A stretch of DNA of 64,000 nt from JAVVEG01 sp041689205 (GCA_041689205.1 JBDNGQ010000209.1:5276-69275), one strand, 5' to 3'. Counted from the stretch's first letter, positions 35,824 through 45,015 are shown. Translations and numbers: made by a program. The notes: a model not told the origin generated them from the sequence alone.

Positions 35824-37481
35824 TTGCCATACTAAGAGACATTCGTCAGCGCCTGCTGCGCAAACGCGGCTGGCAGCGCAAGCGCTATGGCTTTGCCGGT
35901 GGTATACATCCGCCGATTAACAAGACCAGATCCCTGCGAGAGCAAATACTCATTGCGCCCGTGCCAAAACAACTGGTGCTGCCTTTGAGCCAACACATCG
36001 GTAAACCATCACTGCCTCTGGTACAGCCTGGAGAGCGGGTTTTTAAAGGACAGTTAATCGCTGCTGCTGATGGTTTGCTTAGTGCACAGCTGCACGCCCC
36101 GAGCTCAGGACTAATAAGTGCTATTGAACTTCGCCCGGTACCACACGCCTCCGGCTTGTCAGGCTGGTGTATCATCCTCGACTGTGACGGAAAAGATGAA
36201 TGGATTAAAAATCAAAAACTTAAGAATAAAAGCTACACTGAATTATCAGCTGATAATTTGATTCGACAGATCTTTGAAGCAGGCATAAGTGGACTAGGCG
36301 GAGCCGGGTATCCCACCGAACGCAAGATCAGCGGATCAGCACAAGCACGAATCCACACACTGATTATTAATGCCGCTGAATGTGAACCCTACATCAGCGC
36401 CGATGAAGCCTTGATGCGTGAGCGCGCTGGTGAGATTAAAACCGGTATCGAGATACTGCAGCATATCCTGCAGCCGCAACAATGTCTGATTGGGATAGAA
36501 GACAGCAAACCTGAGGCCATAGAGCAAATGCTGCTGGCCACTGCTGGCAGTGCCATTGAGCTTGTGGTGATTCCGACAAAATATCCTTCCGGGGGTGAAA
36601 AGCAGTTGATCCGAATATTGACCGGACAGGAGGTGCCTATCGGCAAGCTGCCAGCTGATATTGGCATTTTGTGTCAGAACATCGGCACCGTCTATGCGAT
36701 TTACCGTGCCATAATTTGTGCCGAACCTCTGATCTCACGCATAACCACGGTCACCGGTGCTGCGCTGGACAGACCGCGCAATGTCGAAACACTGCTGGGT
36801 ACCCCGGCGGCGGATCTGCTTGCCTTGTGTGGCGGCAGCAACAGCAGCATTTCCCGATTGATCGTGGGTGGTCCACTAATGGGATTTGGCGCGTCAGATA
36901 CTGCCATTCCTGTAATTAAAACAACTAATTGCCTGCTCGCTCCCTGTGGAGAAGAATTGCCCCCGGCCCCGCCAGCCGAAGATTGCATTCACTGCGGCCT
37001 GTGTGTGGAAGTGTGCCCGGTCGGCTTACTGCCACAGCAACTGAATTTCTACAGTCAGAATGGCAACCACGAACAGACCCGGAAACATAATCTGTTTGAC
37101 TGCATCGAATGCGGGGCCTGTGCCTGGGTTTGCCCCAGTCATATTCCGCTGGTGCAGGTTTACCGCGCAGAGAAGTCCCTTATTCGCGAGCAAGAGGCCA
37201 GCCGAGTGCGCGCAGACTACTGGCGGAGTCGTTTCGAATTTCGACAGTTGCGTATTGTCGATCTGGCGGCCGAACGTGAGACCAGAAAGGCAGAGCGGCT
37301 GCAGGCGCGGCGCAGCTCCAATATTGCAGCCGAAGCTGCAGTCCGCATTGAGCCGGTACGCAAAACTGCTGAACAATTAAAAGCCGAAATACAGGCTGCC
37401 GTGGCGCGCGCAAAAGCAAAAAAGAAGGTTGACCAAGCCTGGCGCAGCAATGCTGGCAGTAACTCCGAAGAGCCCTCATAG
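35820..37481 (+). CDS. rnfC: Rnf complex NADH-binding subunit C
   Basis: This protein of about 553 residues starts MIAILRDIRQ and has GGIHPP, the NADH/FMN site GISGLGGAGYPTERK and NAAECEPYI, then two [4Fe-4S] motifs CIHCGLCVEVCP and CIECGACAWVCP. The Ala/Arg/Lys-rich tail is much shorter than in the 740-residue E. coli RsxC. The ATG at 35820 overlaps the rnfB stop; longer in-frame readings run inside rnfB. It should oxidise or reduce NAD(H). Confidence 0.95.
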   Translation: MIAILRDIRQRLLRKRGWQRKRYGFAGGIHPPINKTRSLREQILIAPVPKQLVLPLSQHIGKPSLPLVQPGERVFKGQLIAAADGLLSAQLHAPSSGLISAIELRPVPHASGLSGWCIILDCDGKDEWIKNQKLKNKSYTELSADNLIRQIFEAGISGLGGAGYPTERKISGSAQARIHTLIINAAECEPYISADEALMRERAGEIKTGIEILQHILQPQQCLIGIEDSKPEAIEQMLLATAGSAIELVVIPTKYPSGGEKQLIRILTGQEVPIGKLPADIGILCQNIGTVYAIYRAIICAEPLISRITTVTGAALDRPRNVETLLGTPAADLLALCGGSNSSISRLIVGGPLMGFGASDTAIPVIKTTNCLLAPCGEELPPAPPAEDCIHCGLCVEVCPVGLLPQQLNFYSQNGNHEQTRKHNLFDCIECGACAWVCPSHIPLVQVYRAEKSLIREQEASRVRADYWRSRFEFRQLRIVDLAAERETRKAERLQARRSSNIAAEAAVRIEPVRKTAEQLKAEIQAAVARAKAKKKVDQAWRSNAGSNSEEPS

Positions 37482-38603
37482 ATGCGAATCATCGGTTTGC
37501 AGAGCACTAACAGCTCACCGCATCTGCTGGCGGCCGGCAGTACTGCTCGGATTATGCGACTTGTCCTGCTGGCGTGCATTCCTGCGTTCCTTGCGTCCAC
37601 CTGGTTTTTCGGTATTGGATTGGGATTAAATCTGTTGATCGCATGCAGCACAGCCATTACGTTTGAGGCACTTATCAGCATACTGCGCGGGCGCCCGCCG
37701 ATTCTCTACCTGCGCGACAGCAGCATTCTGGTTACCGCAGTACTTCTTTGTTTTGCTATTCCGCCGGGCGCACCGTGGTGGATACCATTTATCGGCAGCA
37801 GTTTCGCGGTAATAGTTGGCAAGCATGTTTATGGAGGACTTGGCCATAATCTGTTCAATCCCGCTATGGTTGCCTATGTCATGCTGTTGATTTCATTCCC
37901 ATTGGAAATGACCGGCTGGTATATTCCAACGGCAGCCAAAGTGGCTGCCGAACGCGCTGATCCCTTAAGCATTCAGGGCATACTGATCAGTCTTCAAATC
38001 AGTATCCCTTATCTAAAAAACCTGCCATTGAGTGAATATAAACCCGCTGCTGACGGTTTCGCGATGGCAACGCCATTAATCGAATACAAATTTGCCGCAC
38101 CTAATGCCATTTATCGCACCCTTAATGCCAGTGGTGAACTTGACGTCTCGCTGTTCGACCGAGCCTCGAAAACCGGTTGGGAATGGGTAAATCTGGGTTT
38201 TCTGGCAGGTGGTCTGTTTTTGCTCTACAAACGGGTGATTACCTGGCATATCCCCGCAGCTGTGATCATTTCACTGAGCCTGCTGGCCTGGTATTTTTAT
38301 CAACCGGGCAGCGAGGCTATTCATGGATCGCCTTATCTGCATCTTTTTGTCAGCGCGACCATGATAGGGGCATTTTTCATAGCCACTGATCCGGTCAGTT
38401 CGCCAGCCAGCCATGCCGGCAAGATTATCTATGGGGTCATTATCGGTATTGCAATCTATTGCATTCGCATCTGGGGGAGCTATCTTGATTCAGTGGGCTT
38501 TGCTATTTTGCTCGGCAATACCGTGACTCCTTTAATCGATCATTGTGTGCGATCAAGAGTATATGGCTTTGGACGTTTTAAGTTATCAGGGCAGCGGGTA
38601 TGA
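37482..38603 (+). CDS. rnfD: Rnf complex subunit D
   Basis: This 373-residue polytopic protein closely follows RsxD: IPPGAPWWIPFIGSSFAVI, VYGGLGHNLFNPAM, LLISFPLEMT and the late FFIATDPVS. The covalent-FMN threonine lies in DGFAMATPL (T197), where E. coli has DGISQATPL; the threonine is kept. It starts directly after the rnfC stop. Its TGA overlaps the rnfE ATG, leaving no room for rnfG, which normally lies here. Confidence 0.95.
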   Translation: MRIIGLQSTNSSPHLLAAGSTARIMRLVLLACIPAFLASTWFFGIGLGLNLLIACSTAITFEALISILRGRPPILYLRDSSILVTAVLLCFAIPPGAPWWIPFIGSSFAVIVGKHVYGGLGHNLFNPAMVAYVMLLISFPLEMTGWYIPTAAKVAAERADPLSIQGILISLQISIPYLKNLPLSEYKPAADGFAMATPLIEYKFAAPNAIYRTLNASGELDVSLFDRASKTGWEWVNLGFLAGGLFLLYKRVITWHIPAAVIISLSLLAWYFYQPGSEAIHGSPYLHLFVSATMIGAFFIATDPVSSPASHAGKIIYGVIIGIAIYCIRIWGSYLDSVGFAILLGNTVTPLIDHCVRSRVYGFGRFKLSGQRV

Positions 38604-39295
38604 GGTCCTGGCAGTCAACAGGGCAGAAATCGCCACTTCTGTTACTGGGGCTGTGTCCTTTGCTGGCCGTAACTGACACGCCAGTTAAAGCTTTCAGCGT
38701 CGGCCTGGGAACTCTGTTGGTGTTACTTTTCAGCAGTCTGGTAGCACTTGTGCTGCGTACACAGCTAAGCACCCTGACCCGCCTGCCTGTGTTGATCATC
38801 GTTATTGCGGGCGGCAGCCTGCTGGTTGATCTTTTGATGCAGGTCTACGCCTATCCAGTCTATAAATCGCTGGGATTGTTTGTGCCGCTGATTGCAGCTA
38901 ATCCTTTGATACTCGCGTGCATTCTTAAGCAGCCCGGCCTCAATGCCACCGCTGCCCCAGATTCGACGAGGATTTTCATGAGGCAGTATCTGGGTAACAA
39001 CCTGATGATCGCATGCTGGTTTTTATTGTTGCTTGTTATCATTGGAGCAATAAGGGAAATACTAGCTACCGGTGCGGTATTGGCCGACCTGCATCTCATA
39101 CGGCCAGTATCTGTTGAATGGAAACTGGTCCTGATCGAGGATTACCGCAAATATCTGTTCATGCTGGCAGCTCCAGGTGCCTTTATTACCGTTGGTTTTG
39201 TACTGGCGCTGAAAAATTTGTTGCTTTCCCGGCACACACACGAGCAGCTAAGCGCATTGCCTGGGCAGGATAAACGCGTGCGAATTCACCTGTGA
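38600..39295 (+). CDS. rnfE: Rnf complex subunit E, one cluster cysteine lost
   Basis: This 231-residue membrane protein has the RnfE N-terminal LLGLCPLLAVT (Cys19), YKSLGLFVPLI and the C-terminal REILATG and PGAFITVGFVLA. The second cluster cysteine, in the TNCIVVGRAEAF motif of E. coli RsxE, is replaced by Pro102 (AANPLILACIL), and the GRAEAFA segment is not recognisable. A cysteine 5 residues later (C107) is not at the family position. It is followed by nth, as in E. coli. Confidence 0.9.
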   Translation: MRSWQSTGQKSPLLLLGLCPLLAVTDTPVKAFSVGLGTLLVLLFSSLVALVLRTQLSTLTRLPVLIIVIAGGSLLVDLLMQVYAYPVYKSLGLFVPLIAANPLILACILKQPGLNATAAPDSTRIFMRQYLGNNLMIACWFLLLLVIIGAIREILATGAVLADLHLIRPVSVEWKLVLIEDYRKYLFMLAAPGAFITVGFVLALKNLLLSRHTHEQLSALPGQDKRVRIHL

Positions 39296-39350
39296 ACCGA
39301 AAGCATGGATCTGTGCACAATATCAAGGACACATCAAATGAACGGTAAGT

Positions 39351-39989
39351 ATGAACAGTAAAAAACGCGCAGAGATTTTCCGACGTCTGCAGGCAGAGAA
39401 CCCGAATCCAAGCACCGAACTGGCTTTCACATCAACGTTTGAATTGCTGATTTCAGTCATCCTTTCTGCTCAGGCAACAGATGTCAGCGTTAATAAAGCC
39501 ACAGCTAAACTTTATAAGGTTGCCAATACACCTGAAGCAATACAACAACTTGGGATTGAAGGCTTAAAGGAATACATCAAGACCATCGGCCTGTTTAATA
39601 CCAAAGCAGCTAATGTAATCAAGACCTGCGCTGCATTGATAGAAAGACATAACTCACAGGTTCCGGACACTCGGGAAGCACTTGAAGCGCTGCCAGGAGT
39701 GGGACGTAAAACGGCTAATGTCGTGCTGAATACGGCCTATCGACAGGCAACCATGGCTGTTGATACTCATATCTTCAGGGTATCAAACAGAATCGCAATA
39801 GCACCCGGGAAAAACGTATTGGAAGTTGAACAGCGGTTATTGAAATTTATTCCCGCTGAATACCTGCTTGATGCGCATCACTGGCTGATTCTGCATGGGC
39901 GTTATGTCTGCCTTGCCAGGAAACCCCGTTGCGGAGCCTGCGTGATCTATGACCTGTGCGAATATAAGCATAAGACCGAAACGGACTGA
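39351..39989 (+). CDS. nth: Endonuclease III
   Basis: This 212-residue DNA glycosylase/AP lyase has the helix-hairpin-helix ALPGVGRKTANVVL with the catalytic Lys, the catalytic Asp in AVDTHIFRVSNR, and a C-terminal [4Fe-4S] motif C-x6-C-x2-C-x5-C. It removes oxidised pyrimidines. It is the last gene of the rnf operon, a linkage conserved across gammaproteobacteria. Its stop codon lies inside a long hairpin. Confidence 0.97.
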   Translation: MNSKKRAEIFRRLQAENPNPSTELAFTSTFELLISVILSAQATDVSVNKATAKLYKVANTPEAIQQLGIEGLKEYIKTIGLFNTKAANVIKTCAALIERHNSQVPDTREALEALPGVGRKTANVVLNTAYRQATMAVDTHIFRVSNRIAIAPGKNVLEVEQRLLKFIPAEYLLDAHHWLILHGRYVCLARKPRCGACVIYDLCEYKHKTETD

Positions 39990-40023
39990 AACACAGGAGT
40001 CGAAATGACTCCTGTGTTTCAGT
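39985..40023 (+). terminator. 17-bp perfect hairpin at the nth stop codon
   Basis: Perfect 17-bp arms enclose a GAAAT loop, and the nth TGA is within the first arm. No T run follows, so this is not a textbook intrinsic terminator. It probably protects the mRNA 3' end or helps termination. The rest of the spacer to argG (40024-40201) shows nothing further. Confidence 0.55.
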
Positions 40024-40201
40024 ATCAATGAGACTTCATTCAAGCAGTCAGGGCCCTTTGTAACCAGATTATCCATCATCGAGATTTTGTGGCTCACACC
40101 AGTCTGAGACGCGCGCATTTTTATTCACTGCCAGCCATTTGAGACCACACTTTCTGTGTTAAAGGTCAATTCTGAACAGACTGAATCAATCGAAGCTGTG
40201 C

Positions 40202-41419
40202 TCACTTCACTTTGCGACCCTTGCCAGCAGCGATGCGCAGACGCAATGCGTTCAGCTTGATAAATCCACCGGCATCAGCCTGATTGTAAGCACCACCATC
40301 CTCTTCGAAGGTGGCGATACTGACATCAAACAATGAATCATCGGATTCGCGTCCCACCACGACGACATTGCCCTTATAGAGTTTCAGGCGTACTTTTCCA
40401 TTCACATAGACCTGCGATGCATCAATCAAACCCTGCAGTGCGAGACGTTCAGGCGACCACCAGTAGCCGTTATAGATCAACGATGCGTAACGAGGCATCA
40501 GGTCATCTTTGAGGTGAGCCAGTTCGCGGTCAAGCGTGATTGATTCAATAGCACGGTGCGCTTTCAACATGACTGTCCCGCCTGGCGTTTCATAACAGCC
40601 CCGGGACTTCATGCCCACGTAACGGTTTTCGACGATATCTGAACGACCAATGCCATTGGCTCCGGCAATTTTATTAAGAGTGGCCAGTACTGTGGCAGGA
40701 GACATGCTTTCTCCATTTACAGCCACGATATCGCCCTTTTTGTAGCTCAGTTCAATGTATGTTGCCTGATCAGGCGCATTCTCAGGAGAGACAGTCCATA
40801 GCCACATATCTTCTTCCGGCTCGGAACCTGGATTCTCCAGAACGTCACCTTCATAAGAAATATGCAACAGATTAGCATCCATGGAATAAGGAGATTTGGT
40901 ACCGCGCTTCATTTCTACCGCAATATTATGCGTGTTGCAGTAGGCCAGCAGTTTGTCACGAGAATTCAGATCCCACTCGCGCCAGGGAGCAATAACTTTA
41001 ATTCCTGGTGCAAGCGCATAAGCACCCAGCTCAAAACGTACCTGATCATTACCTTTACCGGTTGCCCCATGGGAGATCGCGTCAGCTCCGGTCTGCTCAG
41101 CAATTTCTACCAGCCGTTTCGCGATCAGTGGACGGGCGATTGATGTGCCCAGTAAATATTCGCCCTCGTAAATGGTATTGGCACGAAACATGGGATTAAC
41201 GAAGTCTCTGGCGAACTCCTCACGCAGATCCTCGATATAGATCTCTTTAATGCCCATCGCCTGAGCTTTGGCGCGTGCTGGTTCAACCTCACCACCCTGG
41301 CCAAGATCTGCTGTAAACGTTACTACTTCACATTGATAATTTTCAGTTAGCCATCTTGCAATTACCGATGTATCCAGACCACCTGAATAGGCTAACACCA
41401 CTTTGTTGATGCCCGACAT
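40202..41419 (-). CDS. argG: Argininosuccinate synthase
   Basis: The protein of about 405 residues starts MSGINKVVLAYSGGLDTSV, with the ATP pyrophosphatase P-loop SGGLDTS. It also has GATGKGNDQVRFE and RGCYETPGG, and joins citrulline and aspartate. The start at 41419 has AGGAGCAA upstream and gives the standard length; a 47-residue in-frame extension is spurious. In Pseudomonas argG, pyrC, rnt, grxD and argF occur in the same order over a longer stretch. Confidence 0.97.
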   Translation of the reverse strand: MSGINKVVLAYSGGLDTSVIARWLTENYQCEVVTFTADLGQGGEVEPARAKAQAMGIKEIYIEDLREEFARDFVNPMFRANTIYEGEYLLGTSIARPLIAKRLVEIAEQTGADAISHGATGKGNDQVRFELGAYALAPGIKVIAPWREWDLNSRDKLLAYCNTHNIAVEMKRGTKSPYSMDANLLHISYEGDVLENPGSEPEEDMWLWTVSPENAPDQATYIELSYKKGDIVAVNGESMSPATVLATLNKIAGANGIGRSDIVENRYVGMKSRGCYETPGGTVMLKAHRAIESITLDRELAHLKDDLMPRYASLIYNGYWWSPERLALQGLIDASQVYVNGKVRLKLYKGNVVVVGRESDDSLFDVSIATFEEDGGAYNQADAGGFIKLNALRLRIAAGKGRKVK

Positions 41420-41633
41420 TTGTTGCTCCTTGATAGATTCTACAAAACTGAGAGTGCACTGGTGGTACACAGGACATAAGGGCCGCATTGTACATGGATA
41501 GGGCTTTGAATTCGATTGCAGCAAAGTAGATGTCATCGGGCCTGCGAGCAATGCCAGCAAAGATAGGGTAAACTTGCTCCTGTTTTAAATTCCCGTGAAT
41601 ATCCGGGCCTCACCCATATAAGCGCACTCTGAA

Positions 41634-41656
41634 ACCGGCCGCCTGATGCGGTCGGT
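41634..41656 (+). promoter_or_regulatory. GC-rich hairpin in the pyrC leader
   Basis: An 8-9 bp GC-rich stem (CCGGCCGC / GCGGTCGG) with a CTGAT loop lies 28-50 nt before the pyrC ATG. No clear ribosome-binding site precedes that ATG. Leader-structure control of pyrC is known in enterobacteria; whether it acts here is speculative. Confidence 0.35.
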
Positions 41657-41683
41657 GACGATGCCAACGGACCTGTCCCCGCC

Positions 41684-42727
41684 ATGAAACAGCTTACTCT
41701 GACCCAACCTGATGACTGGCACCTGCACCTGCGAGATGGGGCAGTTCTGCCATTTACCGTGGCAACAAGCGCCCGCACCTTCAAGCGGGCTATCGTCATG
41801 CCTAATCTTCAGCCTCCGGTGACTACTACAGAGCAGGCTATAGCCTATCGCCAACGCATTCTGGACGCAGCTCCTGCAGGTTCAGACTTTGAGCCTCTGA
41901 TGACGCTATATCTGACTGACACCACCAGTGCCGAAGAAATTCGAAAGGCAAAAGACAGCGGCTATGTGCATGGGGTTAAGTATTACCCGGCTGGTGCCAC
42001 CACCAATTCTGACAGCGGCGTAACCGATATAGAGAAGGTATATGGAGCGTTGCAACTGATGTCAGAGCTCGGCATGCCATTGTTAATCCATGGCGAAGTA
42101 ACTGAACACACCGTGGATATTTTTGATCGGGAAAAAGTTTTTATAGACTCGGTGCTGCAACCCCTGACCCAGCGTTTTCCTGATTTAAAGATTGTGCTGG
42201 AGCACATCACTACGGCTGATGCAGTCAGCTTTGTACAAAATGCAGGTCCACGGGTGGCGGCCACTATTACTGTTCACCATCTGTTATATAACCGCAACCA
42301 TATGCTGGCCGGGGGGATCAGGCCGCATCTTTACTGCCTGCCAGTGCTAAAACGCAATAAGCACCAGGATGCTCTGATTGCAGCTGCAACCAGTGGAAAT
42401 CCCAAGTTTTTTCTGGGTACCGATTCAGCACCCCATGCCAAACATCTTAAAGAGCAGGCCTGTGGCTGTGCAGGTTGTTTCAGCGCTAATGCTGCCTTGG
42501 AGTTATATACCGAAGTATTCGAAGCCGCTAATGCCCTCGCCAGGCTGGAGGGTTTTGCCAGTTTCCATGGCCCGGACTTTTATGGCCTGCCACGCAACCG
42601 CAATTCAATCACCCTGCAAAAGTCAGCGTGGACGGTGCCTGCAGCTTTCCCCTATGCCGGTGACGTTATTATTCCCTTGCGTGCTGGCGAACAAATAACC
42701 TGGCGAGTAGCCGGAGCAGATTTATGA
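41684..42727 (+). CDS. pyrC: Dihydroorotase
   Basis: This 347-residue zinc amidohydrolase of the E. coli PyrC type starts MKQLTLTQPDDWHLHLRDG with the HLHLRDG metal motif. It also has the carbamylated lysine in GVKYYPAGATTNS, plus VLEHITT and GTDSAPH. It closes carbamoyl aspartate to dihydroorotate. The stop overlaps the rnt start. With pyrB at 61503 the window holds two steps of pyrimidine synthesis. Confidence 0.97.
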   Translation: MKQLTLTQPDDWHLHLRDGAVLPFTVATSARTFKRAIVMPNLQPPVTTTEQAIAYRQRILDAAPAGSDFEPLMTLYLTDTTSAEEIRKAKDSGYVHGVKYYPAGATTNSDSGVTDIEKVYGALQLMSELGMPLLIHGEVTEHTVDIFDREKVFIDSVLQPLTQRFPDLKIVLEHITTADAVSFVQNAGPRVAATITVHHLLYNRNHMLAGGIRPHLYCLPVLKRNKHQDALIAAATSGNPKFFLGTDSAPHAKHLKEQACGCAGCFSANAALELYTEVFEAANALARLEGFASFHGPDFYGLPRNRNSITLQKSAWTVPAAFPYAGDVIIPLRAGEQITWRVAGADL

Positions 42728-43374
42728 TGGATTTCTTCAAGACAGAACAGGATGAGCCCGTCAGCCTGATGGCCTCACGATTTCGGAATTACCTTCCTGT
42801 TGTGATTGATATTGAATGTGGTGGTTTTAATGCAAAGACTGATGCCATTCTGGAAATTTCTGCCGTTATCCTGGGCATGAGTGAGAAAGGTATTCTTGAA
42901 GTCGAGCAGACTTTTTTTCACCGCATCATTCCCTTCGAAGGCGCTAATATAGAAGCTGCGGCTCTCAAATTTACCGGCATTGATCCATTCCATCCTTTAA
43001 GGATAGCGCGCTCAGAAAAAGATGTCTTTGATGATATGTTTAAGATCATCCGCGGCGCGATGAAATTAAATCAATGTAAGCGTGCCATCCTGGTCGCTCA
43101 TAATGCTCATTTCGATCATGGCTTTATTAATGCAGCAGTAGCGCGCCATGACATCAAGCGCAATCCCTTTCATCCCTTCTCCAGCTTCGATACAGCCACC
43201 TTAAGTGGATTGGCGTTTGGCCAGACAGTTCTGGCCAGAGCCTGTGAAGCAGCGGGTATGGATTTTGATAATAACGAGGCGCACTCCGCACGTTATGATG
43301 CGGAAAAAACCGCACAGTTATTCTGCGGAATCGTTAACAAATGGAAGGCACTGGGCGGCTGGCCGACTCAGTAG
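42724..43374 (+). CDS. rnt: Ribonuclease T
   Basis: This 216-residue DEDDh exonuclease has IDIECGGFNAKTDAILE, LVAHNAHFDHGF and the final EAHSARYDAEKTAQLF. It trims tRNA and other stable RNA 3' ends. Its ATG overlaps the pyrC stop. The convergent grxD gene ends 5 bp away. Confidence 0.96.
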   Translation: MMDFFKTEQDEPVSLMASRFRNYLPVVIDIECGGFNAKTDAILEISAVILGMSEKGILEVEQTFFHRIIPFEGANIEAAALKFTGIDPFHPLRIARSEKDVFDDMFKIIRGAMKLNQCKRAILVAHNAHFDHGFINAAVARHDIKRNPFHPFSSFDTATLSGLAFGQTVLARACEAAGMDFDNNEAHSARYDAEKTAQLFCGIVNKWKALGGWPTQ

Positions 43375-43379
43375 TGCTG

Positions 43380-43697
43380 TCAGACAGCGCCAGAGTTATC
43401 TATCAATGTCTGTAACTCACCTTTTTGAAACAGATCCGTAATGATGTCGCAGCCGCCAATCAACTCTCCGCCTATATATAGCTGAGGAAACGTAGGCCAG
43501 TCAGCGATCTTTGGCAGAGTCGTCCGAATTTCCGGGTTTGCCAGGATATCAACATAAGCAAAGCGCTTGCCGCAAGCCATCAGGCATTTAGTAACCTGGG
43601 CCGAGAAACCGCACTGCGGTTGGTCCGGCGATCCTTTCATGTATAACAGGATGGTGTTGGAACTGATCTGATCTCTGATCGTTTGTTCAATGCTCAT
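43380..43697 (-). CDS. grxD: Monothiol glutaredoxin, Grx4 type
   Basis: This 105-residue protein has the monothiol CGFS active site in SPDQPQCGFSAQ, the WPTFPQLYIGGELIGGCDI glutathione/Fe-S binding motif and the standard length. Grx4-type proteins bind a bridging [2Fe-2S] cluster and take part in iron-sulfur delivery. Confidence 0.96.
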   Translation of the reverse strand: MSIEQTIRDQISSNTILLYMKGSPDQPQCGFSAQVTKCLMACGKRFAYVDILANPEIRTTLPKIADWPTFPQLYIGGELIGGCDIITDLFQKGELQTLIDNSGAV

Positions 43698-43813
43698 AGG
43701 TTACCTGCTGTTTTAAGTTATCTGTTAGTTGATCATATCCGCCCGGATCAACTCCGGCTGATCTAAAGATGGGGCCATTCTACACACTTAACTTTGCTGG
43801 CAAAAGCAGGCAA

Positions 43814-43841
43814 TTGCCTCTGGCAGACAATCTAATATAAG
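43814..43841 (+). promoter_or_regulatory. Candidate argF promoter
   Basis: TTGCCT (43814-43819) and TATAAG (43836-43841) are spaced by 16 bp. The predicted start near 43848 would place the hairpin at 43856 at the very 5' end of the argF leader. No clear ArgR box was seen. Confidence 0.45.
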
Positions 43842-43855
43842 ATAGCGACTTTATC

Positions 43856-43889
43856 AGGAGGGGTGGCAGCGGCTGCCCCTTTTAATTTT
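43856..43889 (+). terminator. Terminator-like hairpin in the argF leader
   Basis: GGCAG pairs with CTGCC around a CGG loop, extended by GGGG opposite CCTT with one bulged T. The T-rich tract TTTTAATTTT follows. It lies between the argF promoter candidate and the ATG at 43937, so it could attenuate argF. Confidence 0.5.
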
Positions 43890-43936
43890 CACTACGCTTT
43901 TAGATCACCCATCCAGATAAACAAGATATAAAAATA

Positions 43937-44839
43937 ATGGCAATCCGACATTTTTTAACTTTAATGGACTTATCCAGAGAAGAGCTCTACAGCATCATCA
44001 AACGAGCTATCGCGTTAAAGCGCAGCCCCGATTTGCGCAGTGAATCGCTGAAGCATAAAACCCTGGGCATGTTGTTTGAAAAATCTTCGACCCGCACGCG
44101 CGTGTCCTTTGAAGTAGCAATGACTCAGCTTGGTGGCAGTGCCATCTTCCTGTCTCCGGGTGATACCCAGCTTGGTCGTGGTGAGCCTATGGAGGACACC
44201 GCCAGAGTGCTGTCGCGCATGGTCGATATCATCACTATCCGAACTTTTGAGCACGAAAAGCTGGAACTGTTTGCTCGCCATTCGACGGTTCCAGTCATAA
44301 ATTCTCTAACAGACGATTTTCATCCCTGTCAGTTACTGGCGGATATGCAGACCTTTTTTGAACATCGTGGTGATATCAGCGGCAAAACCGTGGCGTGGGT
44401 TGGTGACGGCCACAATATGTGCCAGTCCTATATAAACGCGGCTCGTCAATTCGATTTCGAGTTGACTATTTCCTGTCCGGAAGGATTCGAGCCTCGTGCC
44501 GACCTGCTGGCTGCCAACAGCGATCGGGTGCGTCTGGTGCGCAAACCGGAAGAAGCTGTACGCGGTGCCAGTCTGATTGCAACAGATGTATGGGCCTCGA
44601 TGGGACATGAGGACGAGCGAAATAAGCGCCTCGCTAAATTTGCACGCTACCAGGTAAATAGCGAATTAATCTCGCTGGCTGAACCCGATGCTTTATTTAT
44701 GCATTGTCTGCCGGCTCACCGCGGCGAAGAAGTCTCTGCTGAACTCCTCGATGCACCAGACAGTGTCGTCTGGGATGAAGCAGAAAATCGCCTGCACGCT
44801 CAGAAGGCCTTGCTGGAATTTCTATCTGCACATAACTGA
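43937..44839 (+). CDS. argF: Ornithine carbamoyltransferase
   Basis: The 300-residue enzyme has the carbamoyl phosphate loop SSTRTRVSFEV, HPCQLLADMQT and the ornithine motif MHCLPAHRGEEV. It makes citrulline, the substrate of ArgG encoded upstream on the other strand. Length fits the anabolic enzyme. Confidence 0.97.
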   Translation: MAIRHFLTLMDLSREELYSIIKRAIALKRSPDLRSESLKHKTLGMLFEKSSTRTRVSFEVAMTQLGGSAIFLSPGDTQLGRGEPMEDTARVLSRMVDIITIRTFEHEKLELFARHSTVPVINSLTDDFHPCQLLADMQTFFEHRGDISGKTVAWVGDGHNMCQSYINAARQFDFELTISCPEGFEPRADLLAANSDRVRLVRKPEEAVRGASLIATDVWASMGHEDERNKRLAKFARYQVNSELISLAEPDALFMHCLPAHRGEEVSAELLDAPDSVVWDEAENRLHAQKALLEFLSAHN

Positions 44840-44984
44840 TCCTGATTATGCGCTGCCTGTCAGCAACTGAATTATCAGTGCCTTGGTCATGAACCGCTTC
44901 AACAACACAGTCTCCTGTCGACGCTTACAGTGTAATCAGCAAAATCCCGGCTGACGCCACCGCGCAAGCCCGTTGCGGCACATT

Positions 44985-45015
44985 ACATCCACATCCTGTA
45001 CACAGTTTATCCACA
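44985..45015 (+). promoter_or_regulatory. DnaA box upstream of nrdA
   Basis: TTATCCACA at 45007-45015 is a perfect consensus DnaA box. A weaker ACATCCACA (44985-44993) lies 22 bp upstream. DnaA is known to regulate nrdAB in E. coli through such sites. The spacer 44840-45171 (332 bp) otherwise holds the nrdA promoter elements described separately and no gene. Confidence 0.6.

Noticed and set aside
38590..38605. A hidden rnfG between rnfD and rnfE
   Set aside because: The rnfD stop and the rnfE start overlap by 4 nt, and neither neighbour carries the SGAT-type FMN motif or the periplasmic domain of RnfG.
43698..43813. ArgR box upstream of argF
   Set aside because: No pair of TGAAT/ATTCA half-sites with the right spacing is present.
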